A DNA stretch of 64,000 nucleotides, from assembly GCF_012489685.1 (NCBI RefSeq), contig NC_080043.1:16424223-16488222 (forward strand), given 5' to 3'. Shown piece after piece: positions 48,879 through 59,050 of the stretch. The notes below the pieces were generated by a model. That model was not told where the DNA came from. It worked only from the letters and a program-made list of their open reading frames with translations, and ran no database searches. Source of the stretch: Lotus japonicus (lineage: Eukaryota > Streptophyta > Magnoliopsida > Fabales > Fabaceae). Each line of letters starts with the position of its first letter. Positions within the stretch are counted from its first letter, which is position 1. Made by a program: the position numbers and the translations under genes.

Positions 48879-49878
48879 ATGTATGCTCTTCATTTGAGAT
48901 CTCCTCACAGTAATCCCAAGATCTTTGTCAGACCTGTCCTTCCTAATATGGTATATAAGTTTAACTATCTACCTTTTTTCTATGTCGTATTCTATGTTTC
49001 TATGTTACAAAATGTTTGATTTTCACCCCAATATATTGTTCCAATTGTAGGACCATATTATTGTGCCTAAGCGATTTCATGATGCTGTTGGACATGAGAT
49101 CAATGACAGTGTTCATGTTAAAGATCCTGTTGGGAATACCTTTAATTTGTCATACTTATTCAATGAAGGGGAGTATAGAATTGGGGGTGGTTTGAACAAC
49201 ATCTGATTGATTCACCAATTTCAAAATAATGTGATGATGCATTTTATCTATCGTGGACATGCTAGATTTGATATCCATATATTCGACCCATTTTGTAGGG
49301 AGATTACATATAGAGTAGTCCCTGAAGTTCCTCCTCAGGTAAATGATAACATTGATGATATTGAAGACAATGATGTGATTAATACATCCAGTGATGAGTT
49401 GTCTAGTGGGGAAGATGAAGCAGCACCGTGGATGAAGATGATTTGGGAAACTGATATTTCTGCTGCACAGATATTTGACGGTCGCATTGTGGTTTGTGTG
49501 ATTTGTTTTTTCATATTCGTACTATAGTGTCATTTTAATTTGTTGTTATACTAGCTACTAATTTTATATTATATTTTTGTTTGTAGACTATTTCAGGTGA
49601 GACCCAACAAACATATTTCCCTCATCTGCCTCCTGTTATAAATGTTTTGCTTCCCAATGACACTATTGCGCAATGGCATATTACGTAGCTTCCTTTATGT
49701 CAGCCGAGTGTAGGGGCATCTAACAGTGGTGGAAGGATTGGTTAGTTGGGTGCAGGGTGGTGTGACTTCTATGTGGATGATATCATCAATCATGACAATT
49801 ATCTGCAAGTTCATAGGATTGAGTTGTGGGAGTCATCTTTGGCTGATCACTACATCGTTTATGTGTACGATGTGTGAT
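48879..49878 (+). pseudogene. B3-domain (REM-like) DNA-binding protein remnant
   Basis: Three blocks are visible: 48879-48950 (MYALHLRSPHSNPKIFV), 49051-49491 and 49587-49878. The second block has HIIVPKRFHDAVG and HFIYRGHARFDIHIFD, the opening and closing strands of a plant B3 fold, followed by an acidic linker (DDIEDNDVINTSSDELSSGE). The third block, VINVLLPNDTIAQWHIT through HRIELWESS, looks like a second B3 domain. In-frame stops are TGA at 49204 in the first domain and two TAGs plus the terminal TGA in the second. It cannot make a full protein as it stands. Confidence 0.6.
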
Positions 49879-50071
49879 TTTGTTTTATGTTTTTAAGAAT
49901 TGTGCTGCAGTACTTCTTTTTCATGATTTGAACTATTATTTGTATTGCAGTGTTTACATTAATTGTGTTGTGAAATACTAAGTTTTATTTTGGTTGTCAT
50001 TTTTTCTTAGTAATATTCTCTTTGTCCAAGTAGATAATGATATGTTGAGTATGCTATGGTTTTACTTAGGA

Positions 50072-51460
50072 CTAGATATTATACCCATGCGTTGCACGGG
50101 TTTACGTACAATACTTTTTAACATTATATAAAAACTATTATAGTTTAACCAAATAAAATCAAAATATCTTTTAATTATAAATATAAAAAATTGTGTTAAG
50201 ACATTTCAATAAATATAATATAGTTCTTTTTCATAGGGTTGTTCTCATCATCTTTTCTCATTCTATAATAAAGTTCTTTTGTTATAAAAAAATAATTAAA
50301 ATTACTCAAATTTAATTATTAGCATAGAAATAATTTTAAAAATTGAAATGTTTATTTATTTAATAATATAAAAAATTATTAAGTTAATTTGAAATATTTA
50401 AATTACGTAAAAATGTTAAGTAATAAGTGTTTAATGTCATTAAATAAGTGTTTAATATCATTTTTTATATTTTTCACGTGGAAAGTCATTTGTTGTGACA
50501 TGTCAAGACTAAGAAGAATAAATTAATTTTAACTTTTTGAATTATAATAAGTTATAACTTAAATATTCTTTTGACAAAAAATAGCATATAATATTATCTT
50601 GTGAATTTAATTTTTTTCAACTTATTTGGTTTGCGAATTTTTTCTCATAGCTGATAGCAATGAGACTAATCCTTGAGGCTCTACAATCACGTTAAGTGGA
50701 TAGGCTAGGCCTCTCGCAATAAACATTTATTCAACTTTGGTAATTATTATTTTTCTATATTATGCTTCCTTGAGTAATTTTTCCTAATATATCATAGATC
50801 AAATTTTTTTTTCCAATAAGGCACATATATGTTATAGTTACTATTAAATACCTTTTAGCGGCATTTTTCAATTTTAAAATATTTTATCCATATTATTTAT
50901 TATTAAATAATTTTAATTTTTAATATGTGTCAAATGCAAAACTTAAGATAATTTCAGTTTTTTAAAGTCAATTTTAATTTGATGAATGTTGTTATTAAAT
51001 GTAAGTAGTTGAGTAATTTTTGACAACACAATATTTTTATTTTTTAATTATTTTGTAATATATTAGTACAAAGAAAATTTATTATTTTTAATGTATTTTA
51101 ATACAAAGGTATGAGAGTTTTATGGTTTAATGTACTTAATGTAAAACTCAAGTCTCATTTACATATATAATTTTTTAATTTTAAAACTATTTTATTTAAA
51201 TTATTTTTTAATAAATATTATTTTCTTACTGAATTTAATTATTAATATTTGTGAAATACAAAACTCATGTAAATTTTAAGTTTATGAATGTTGTTATTTA
51301 ATGTAAGTTGTTGAATAGTTTTTTAAAATATAAATTTTTTCAATTTTAATATATTTACCACAAAGTTTTTTTTATGCTTTTAATTAATACAATGCAACAC
51401 TTGAGTTTTGCTTATGTATTTAATGCTAAAACTCAAGTGTGCTTTACATATATATATAGA
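50072..51460 (-). mobile_element. Nested non-autonomous Helitron in the opposite orientation
   Basis: On the minus strand it begins A|TCTATATATATATG at 51460 and ends ATATCTAG|T at 50072. A hairpin-forming CCGTGCAACGCATGG lies about 11 bases before the end. This is the same terminal class as the host Helitron, but its ends are distinct. The 1389-bp body is very AT-rich and has no ORF. It lies just inside the 3' end of the larger Helitron. Confidence 0.65.
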
Positions 51461-52020
51461 TTGAGGCTCATTGATGTTGAATTATATGTGTATTGGTTGA
51501 GATTATGTTCATTATTTATTATCTAGGACCAGCTTATACAACATTTATACTAAGGCAGAATGGTAAAACAGTGGATGTCAATTTAAACATCCATCGTTTA
51601 GGGAAACTTATACATTACTCATCTTAAACCATTTGAGTTTATGTTTCGGTTAAATATCTTTTTAATTATAATTTAAGTTGTTGTATGTTTAAACAAAATC
51701 ATAAAAGTGTTATTGTGTTTAACTTATGTAGATAGTCATAATTTAAATTATATCATTGATGTAGATATTAATGTTTATAATCAAATTGTTGTCACCTATG
51801 TTTAGTTTATGACATTGTGAACATTTGAGGTTTTGAGTTGATTTGATTTATTAAAATTTGTTGTGTAAGTTAAGTAGGTAGAAGTAAGTAAAATGAATGA
51901 ATACATATGATAAATTGAAGAGTTACTCGTTTGTGCATCGCACGGAAACGGGCCAAAAGCCTAGTGTATTGTATAAGCTTATACTATCATGCCTAATACA
52001 ATGTGCCAAACGAGCCCTTA

Positions 52021-52990
52021 TTTTTTCAAAACGAGGTAAAAACACCCAAACATCCCAAAATGTGATACAAAACTCTTTTTTAAAGAAAACTAATTCAAAA
52101 AGATATTAAGGTTCCTAAAACTCCCAACTTTTCAAAAGAACTCCTCTTAACAAAACATCCCCTTTTTCCAAACAGAATTTCCAAAAGAGAACAAAGAAGA
52201 AAGCAAGAGATGAAGATAAGTTATAGAAGAACTCAAAAGGAACAAGAATCCTATCCTACCTTGAGCTTTGAAGCAAGAAAGAAGAGAAAAAATTTCTTCC
52301 CCGAAGAGAGTCTTTCACATCGAGTATGGTGAGGGAGAGAGAGAAAAAAATTTATGAGTTATTTTCGCTGATAGAGACATATATTTATAGCCACACTTGT
52401 AGGTTTCTATTAAAATTTAGTAACAAAATTTTATTGTCTATGACAAATAGTTTTTTGTCACTAACTTGTTATGAACTATATATTTCAAGCAATTGATCAG
52501 CAACATGACTTTCTGTAATGTTTCATACGTCATAAATTTCGTCACATAGTGAAGGAAATTTTAACACCTTGTGACGGAATTTATCCGTCACCAATTTCAT
52601 TTTTTTAGCAGGATAAATACATCGGTTTAAGCGGTGCAACCAATGACTCACCGATTTAATTAGTGACTCATTAACTTAGGTAGCGTTTGGTAGACAAGTG
52701 AGAAGGGAACGAAACAGGACACATGGGTTCCGTTCTGTGTTTGTCGTGTTTTTAAGATGGAACGGAACGGGACAAAAGGCTCCAGGAACGAGACACTTAG
52801 GTTCCCTGGAAAAAGGAGGAACGGAACGGAACGGAACACTCTTTTAAAACTTTTGCAAGTTCAAAAATACTCATAATTTATATTTGAAATTTTATGTATA
52901 TAAACAGTTTAAAATCATTTATAAAATTGAAAGCACTTACTATATTTGTAGACAAAGTTAAATGAAAATCTACTTTTTCAAAAAAATCAC
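52021..52990. other. Intergenic, unassigned repeat-like sequence
   Basis: The stretch contains an imperfect GGAACGGAACGG-rich patch (52745-52845) preceded by GTAGCGTTTGGTAGACAAG, which looks like the end of a DNA transposon. No right-hand partner or TSD was found, and there is no coding signal. Confidence 0.35.
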
Positions 52991-52993
52991 TTA

Positions 52994-53590
52994 AAATAAA
53001 ATCAATTATTTTTTTTCAAAAGTAAAATAACTTTTTGTAAGCAATGATAAACGAGTCAATTAGAGTGCGTTTGATTCAACTTATTTAGGAAAAATCACTT
53101 TTTAATCAAAAAATCACTTTTAAAATAAAAAAATCATTTTTTTAATCAAATATCACATTTTGTGTTTGTTTCAGCTGAAGCTAAAAACATATTATTTGAA
53201 ACAGTTACTTTAGCTTATCATGAAAACCTATGATGATAGATGAGAGGAGATTAAAAAGTGATTTTAATTAGAGTAGTCAAACAATAATTAACTTAATTAA
53301 AATAAAATCAATTATTTTTTCAAAAGTAAAATCAGTTTTTGTAAGCAATGATAAACGAGCCAATTAGAGTGCGTTTAATTCAACTTATTTGGGAAAAATC
53401 ACTTTTTAATCCAAAAATCACTTTTTGTGTTTGTTTCAGCTGAAGCTGAAAACAAATTATTTGAAACAGTTACTTTAACTTATAATGAAAATCAATGATG
53501 ATAGATGAGGAGAGATAAAAAAAAAAAAGTGATTTTAATTAGAGTAGTCGAACAGGAATCAACTTATTCTTTTCTCAAAATCTCTTAAAA
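52994..53590. repeat. Tandem duplication of about 304 bp
   Basis: The segment starting AAAATAAAATCAATTATTTT near 52994 recurs at about 53298. Both copies contain GCAATGATAAACGAG, AGAGTGCGTTT and CAACTTATTT at matching offsets. Copies differ by scattered substitutions and an indel. The GTGCGTTTGATTC motif and later AAACAAACGCA suggest a MITE within each copy. Confidence 0.75.
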
Positions 53591-53913
53591 AAATTATAGT
53601 TAAAAATCAATATTTTTTAATCTAAACAAACGCAGTTAAAATAGCTTAAATAAATAATTAGGTTTCTGCTTTTTTCAATAGCATACTGAAACAACTTAAA
53701 CAATATATAAGTGATTATTTTAAAGAAATAAGTGATTATTTCATGAAGTAAGACAAACGGTTTCTATGCAAAATGTTCAATTGAATTCAATTTGTTTTCC
53801 TCAATCAAATATTAAACATGCAGGGTTATATATGTAATTAAAATCATGGTTTTGTTCTATTGACTTGGAGTTACCAAACACAACACATATAGTAGTCATA
53901 CCCTATAGTGTAT

Positions 53914-54061
53914 ATTTTTTTTTATAGGCAAATGTTAGTGGTTAGTTGTTAGTAAGTTAGAAGATCCCTTCAAAGTTCCCTTCCAGGATTCGAACCCTGG
54001 ACCTTCCCCTCCCCACCCTTATGCCCCCTAGCTCTTACCACTTGAGCTAACCTTCGGGGAC
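53914..54061 (-). mobile_element. tRNA-derived SINE with 14-bp target-site duplication
   Basis: On the minus strand the element starts GTGTCCCCGAAGG, has an A box in TTAGCTCAAGTGGTAAGAGC (54031-54050) and a B box in GGGTTCGAATCC (53986-53997). It ends in an A-rich tail (T run at 53915-53924 on the plus strand). The TSD ACCCTATAGTGTAT flanks it at 53900-53913 and 54062-54075. The two boxes would recruit RNA polymerase III. A perfect long TSD suggests a fairly recent, L1-type retroposition. Confidence 0.93.
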
Positions 54062-54330
54062 ACCCTATAGTGTATTTAATTATCAAAGAGGTTCCATATT
54101 GAATATCCTAATTTGTTTCAAAAAAAAAAAGAATATCCTAATTGCTTACTGATTATTTTTTTGAATATCCTAATTATTAGACAAAAATCGCATACTAAAT
54201 TTCAAAATTCAGAAATATTTTTTATCCTTTTTCATATATACCATTTATTGAACTTTGGTAAGGGCAAATATGAAACATTGTTAACTTCATTATATATTTT
54301 CTTAATGAGCTAATTGTTTAAAGAGGTACT

Positions 54331-56208
54331 TGATGACCCGGGATTTAAGGCTATTTTCCTAGTTTATTTGCATACATTTTAATATATTTTTTATGATATT
54401 TCAGTCATTTTAGGACACTTTAGGATTATTTCATGCATTTTATTATTTTTGTTTGGTTTTAGTATTTTTCCACTTTTTATATTATTTTCTAGATATTATT
54501 ATGATTTATTTACTTTAATTTAGGATTAAATAAGTTTATTTTAAGGTGTTATCTTATTTTTATCTCTTATCTATTTTTATTTGCATTATTTTAGGAGAAG
54601 ATTTGGAGAAAAAAAAAGGAACTCATTAAAAAAACGGAAAATTAAAGAATTATGGACGCTGGAATCCTGTGTAGCGCATGTGCACGACGTTACCATGCTC
54701 CTGCGTTGTGATTGTGACACGTGGTTGAGGATGGAAGATGTATGAGATCCAAAGGGGCTCCGATAGGGTGCATCGCGGAACAGTGCTTACAATACACCAG
54801 ACACGCCAGATTTGCCAGATACTCATCCAACGCTTTAGATTCACGCGGGTGCACCGTGTTACCGTGAACCTGACTGCACAGGATCATTTTCTGCGCCAGA
54901 AAAAGACAAAATAGGCCCAGATTACGAAAATCACTATAAAATCAGTTTTAAACTATTTTTTGGGATCTTTTCATCTTTTCTTTCCTCCTAAACCTAATAA
55001 ACACCTTTGGGAGACTTGGAGGCAATTTCTTGGTGGAGAGGAAGGCTACGCCCTTGAGGGCCGGTGTCAGGGCCATGGAGGAGGTGACAGCTTCTCCGGA
55101 CGTCCATGGCTCCGTTCTATTTTGGGTTTTGTTTTTCTCTTTACCTATTTTTATGTTTTGACTCTATTTTAGTATTTGTGATGATGTAGTTTGATTTTAC
55201 TCTTATTCAATACATCTTTATGCAATTATAAGTATGTGTTTTCATTATTTGGCGTTTCTCTCTATGCTTAGTGCTTCTATTGGTCGATTGATAATTTTAA
55301 GGGTTTATATTAATTCGTAAATAAATTGAGAAATTGATATCAATTAATGTAGCTTAGTTCATAGAAAGAGGAAAAACACCTATGTCTTAGGTTTAATAAT
55401 TCTCTTTGCGCGTTCATGTATCTTTTACCAATTTGATGCTTTTTAGGATTTGCATGACAATTGAAAAGTTGGTGTGAGTTTAGTTAATGAGAGAAACCAC
55501 TCTTGCATCAGTCATCTTAAGAAAGACATGTCTTAGGTAGGGTTGAGGTTTTCTAGGTGACAATAGGAGACATTAACTCTTAGGTATGAATATCATGAGT
55601 TGGAAAAGAGGTCTAAACCGAGTGACTAGTCGGGATACTCACCTCTCTAGGATATGATTATCTAGTAGGAACTATTGGAATTTCTTGAGTGACAGTCAGA
55701 GATTCTATCCGCTAGGACATGAACTTTTTAGGTTAGGAACAGAGCTTGGGAATGTCTTATCGAGTAGGTATGTGCTATAATGCTCCTTTTATGATCACTA
55801 GGGCTTAAGGAATTAAGGCTAGGTTCTTAATTGGTAGATTCACTTAGCTAAGAAATTAGTGGGTGAATAGCTCTTATCGGCATCTTAAAGGTTAATTTCA
55901 TCTTATAAAAGTATATTGGTTGATAATAAGTAGTAAATCAAGTGAACTCATTTTCCAAATACACTTTCTTCTTTGTTCGCCTCCGTGAAACTTCTTTTAT
56001 CGCTTTAAATATATTTTCTCTTTTATTTACATAAAATCACATTTTACTTGTTAAATCGATCATCCAACATCTAGCTAGTGAGATTAATACGTAGCAACAC
56101 AATCCCTGTGGAGACGACAAAACCCGATACTATACTACGATTGAGTCTTGAAAGGGATTTGATAGTAGCTAGTGGAGGAAAACCTCTTCATTAAATATCC
56201 TTTCATCA
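54331..56208 (+). mobile_element. Solo LTR (1878 bp), Ty3/gypsy type
   Basis: It begins TGATGACCCGGG and ends CCTTTCATCA. The perfect 5-bp TSD GTACT flanks it (54326-54330 and 56209-56213). Near the right end, ATCCCTGTGGAGACGAC is a signature often seen in plant gypsy LTRs. No internal coding region or second repeat is present, so recombination has removed the body. Small ORFs within it are rejected. Confidence 0.88.
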
Positions 56209-56213
56209 GTACT

Positions 56214-57063
56214 TTTGAGTTTCGAGTCTCACTTTTGCAACTTTTATGTATTTTGAAAACATTTCACAATAATTAAAATTAAAATTCTTGTAGTTTTATA
56301 ATTTAAGATATATGTTTTCATATTAATTTGAAAATTTCGTAAGTGTCATCTTTGTGTCCCAAGTCTAGCATGTGTGTGCTTTCCAGGCTAGATACTATCC
56401 TGGAGCATCATACAATCCAGTCACTGGATCAGACCAACAAGCAAAAAAGTGTTTCTTTTTCTTGTTATAACAACTTCACCCGAAAGTTAGAAGATGTCAG
56501 AAAGGAAAGTAAAGATGAGCAATGTAGAATGGTGTTTCTGATAAACACAGAGAATGTGAGGGGCATGGGCTAATCATTTTCTGCATCCTCTGCATATTCT
56601 CCCAGCATCGCCTGGAAATAATTGAAATGTCTGCAACATTATGGGAGGCTACACCTATCTGCATTTGGATTGAGAAAGTAACATGAAGGTTTCTTTTCCC
56701 TTTTTGTGGGTGATTGTTAGAGAAATCATTTGAAAATATAAATTTGGAGTTAAACATTCTTAAAAACAAATGAATAATTTTATAATATATTTTAACATGT
56801 ACCCTTATGCAAGAGGGACATTAGCCGGGATCAGCTGCAATAAAAGATCATACATTCATTGAAACCAAGGGCTTGTAACTGTCCGATCTTAATCTAATGG
56901 CTCTGACTTTTAGAGGTTACTGTACATTTAAAATCAACTGATTTGAACAAAAACCTATTTGAATCAGAGTCATCTGATTAAGATCAAATATGGTCACGGA
57001 CCCCTAACTTTAATGAATGTAACATCCTCTTACTACAGGAATCTGTGTCTACATTAGGCTTAG
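56214..57063. other. Intergenic, no identified feature
   Basis: The stretch is AT-rich with no supported gene, RNA or terminal repeat. Short ORFs at 56343-56573 and 56497-56769 overlap on opposite strands and show no domain. Confidence 0.5.
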
Positions 57064-57190
57064 TGTGTGTTTGGTTTCAAATCTGGAGAGACCAAACGTG
57101 GATCTAGAAATCCAAAAGCAACTATTTCTTGCTTCTGTAAACGTGGATCGGGGCCAAACGTGGATCCTGAATGAGTTTTCCAAACACACA
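57064..57190. mobile_element. Small MITE (127 bp)
   Basis: The ends TGTGTGTTTGG (57064-57074) and CCAAACACACA (57180-57190) are perfect 11-bp inverted repeats. The interior has two copies of CCAAACGTGGATC, one per half. No TSD was recognised. Confidence 0.55.
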
Positions 57191-58340
57191 TTTAATTTGT
57201 TTGACAGCCAAGCTTAAGTGTTTGGATCAATTGAACAATGCAGAAAATCATTTATCTTAATGCTTAAATTTAACTTTATTTTATTAGATAGCATGATAAC
57301 AATATGGAACGTAACTCTAAACCTCTTAATCACTAGGAATCTGTTATAATCAATGATCCCAAAGTTTGTTTTATATAGTTTAAAGGAAAATCATTATTAG
57401 ACATTATTCCCGGGTGGATATTTTGGTGTCCCAATATCCATATACCCAACTCTTTGATTATTGTTGTTGGGTGTATCTTAGAGAGACAGCGAGCACAGTC
57501 AACTATTTATTTACGTGTATTTACTTAGTTTTGTACAAATGTTCGTTGGCATGGATCATGAAGTTACATTTTTATCTTGCAACTAGAGGAAACTTCCTCA
57601 ATAATTAAGTGGATTCTTTTGTGTTTTACACAGCTTTTATAATTTTCAACTACCTTAGAGATAAATTGGCCCTTTAAATATTCTTTTGTCTAGGAAGCTG
57701 AAGTTATAGGACCAGTCTATTAATTTCTTATCACGCCACCATTAAACTCTCATACATATTCAAGTCCCTCTCTGCATGTGTAACCATGTTAAATGCTGCT
57801 ACAGTGGTAGCCATGAGTTTCACAAAGTATTTATTGTTTGCTTGGAATTGGAATTAGTACCAATTAATTAGTGGAAAGGAAGAAAGAGAGGAAGACTGTT
57901 TCTTTCACAAAGAAAGTGAGTGGGCACATGGGAGAGGATACTTATCTTATCTGGTTAACATTTTGAAAAGTATATATTAGCAATCAAATAGTACAGAAGC
58001 ACATGACAAATGTATTGAAGGCCACTCAATCAAAAGGAAAAAATGGTAGACATTCATATGGTGGAATTGTGCAAGCATCCAACAGCTGAGTAATGATATA
58101 TACACACCTCCCTTTTTAAACACTTCATTTCCACCTATTTTTATTTCTATCTCTCTCCTCTTATCATCTATCACATCTCATACTTTCTCTCTCTTACTTT
58201 TTCTTTTCTTCCTATCTCTCTCTTCCTTCCACCTCTACACACCTCTAAGGTAACATTATTCTCCAACAGCTACTCAGAATAAAAAAAGAGAATAGAGAAT
58301 GTAATTGATAGTATAATGTAAGAAGAAAGAGACTGAGAAA
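57191..58340. other. Intergenic, pyrimidine-rich tract near right end
   Basis: No gene is supported. A CT-rich tract (58139-58235) lies upstream of the small ORF at 58345 and could be a leader or only low-complexity sequence. Confidence 0.4.
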
Positions 58341-58344
58341 GAAA

Positions 58345-58578
58345 ATGAAGTATCTGTTAAGTGCACTGTTTATCATCATTGAAACATTCACACCAACTGT
58401 AAAATATATTGGGGGGCATAATATCACCCAAGCCAAAAAGTTAGAGGAATACAGTGAAGATAACAACCCCATAAGAGAGGGGGAAGGTGGTCCTACACTC
58501 CCCTCAACAAGTATCCCACACAGGCTGTTAAAAGGAAAGCAAATAATGCAAAGTCTGATGATGGGTCACATGGACTAA
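58345..58578 (+). CDS. Candidate small secreted peptide ORF (77 aa)
   Basis: The frame starts MKYLLSALFIIIETFTPTVK, a plausible signal peptide with a hydrophobic core at residues 4-14. It continues into a charged, Gly/Pro-containing tail with GEGGPTLPSTSIPHR. That layout resembles plant secreted signalling-peptide precursors, but I cannot match it to CLE, CEP, IDA, PIP, RGF or PSK. It lies about 0.5 kb from the 3' end of the glycosylase gene, which is on the other strand. A TATA-like GATAGTATAATG lies just upstream. It could equally be a chance ORF. Confidence 0.25.
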   Translation: MKYLLSALFIIIETFTPTVKYIGGHNITQAKKLEEYSEDNNPIREGEGGPTLPSTSIPHRLLKGKQIMQSLMMGHMD

Positions 58579-58787
58579 AAAGCAAGCTGACACCACACAT
58601 GCCCTTGCCTCCCAATTGCACATGCTCATGCTGACTGTTCTCTAATACCATATTTTTCTTTTTCTTGAACTATGCAATCAATAGCACACCCAAACTAAAA
58701 TTAAAATTCTCACAACATCTCACATAACCTTTAACCTTTAGGCCTATCAAATCAAATATTATACACAACGATTAACTCAAAACAGGA

Positions 58788-58923
58788 CTTTAAATTGCGG
58801 TATGCAACTACAATTGCGATTGCAAAGTAACGGAATTTGGACTCCCCACATCGGTATCATGACCGTTGCTGCCGCTTCAACTTGCATTTGTCCATAATTT
58901 CACAATATAACCGCAATTTAAAA
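58788..58923. mobile_element. Small MITE (136 bp)
   Basis: The ends CTTTAAATTGCGGT (58788-58801) and ACCGCAATTTAAAG (58910-58923) are a perfect 14-bp inverted repeat. The interior holds further short inverted motifs (TTGCGATTGCAA). No TSD was recognised, and the element may extend further than these ends. Confidence 0.65.
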
Positions 58924-59050
58924 GCTGAAACTAAACTCTATTTAGTTAGCACATTACATATGCTCTTTTGAGCACACATAACTTTTATGTCTTGATGAGC
59001 ACTTGTGGGTCAACATTATCTTGCTCCTTGTTTATGAGTTGAAATTGGTT

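Larger units (their letters stand above)
37827..51964 (+). mobile_element. Helitron carrying RPA-like and B3-like cargo
   Basis: The 5' end is A|TCTACTACTACTTAAAAC (37826/37827). The 3' end is CTAG|T (51964/51965), preceded 12 bases earlier by a hairpin, CGTTTGTGC-ATC-GCACGGAAACG. TC at the 5' end, CTRR at the 3' end, a subterminal hairpin and insertion between A and T with no TSD are the diagnostic set for Helitrons. The 14.1-kb body carries an RPA1-like gene near its 5' end, as plant Helitrons often do, then a tandem array, a second RPA-like remnant and a B3-like remnant. No Rep/helicase frame is visible, so it was mobilised in trans or has lost that gene. The termini still need a matching empty site or second copy. 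Confidence 0.72.
33250..52017. mobile_element. Harbinger/Tourist-type DNA element enlarged by nested insertions
   Basis: The left end GGGCCTGTTTGG (33250-33261) and the right end CCAAACGAGCCC (52006-52017) are near-perfect inverted repeats, and TTA flanks both (33247-33249 and 52018-52020). This is the TSD and terminal style of PIF/Harbinger and Tourist MITEs. Subterminal repeats of CCTGATAGTATAAG on the left recur inverted as CTTATACTATCATGCC on the right. The core also has GGATAAGCTTATAC near 37775. The original element was probably about 1 kb: a 2.9-kb solo LTR, a 0.7-kb hAT MITE and a 14-kb Helitron account for most of the present length. Confidence 0.85.

Noticed and set aside
54650..54887. 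Two minus-strand ORFs inside the 54331-56208 LTR
   Set aside because: They overlap in different frames, have no domain, and sit in a solo LTR.
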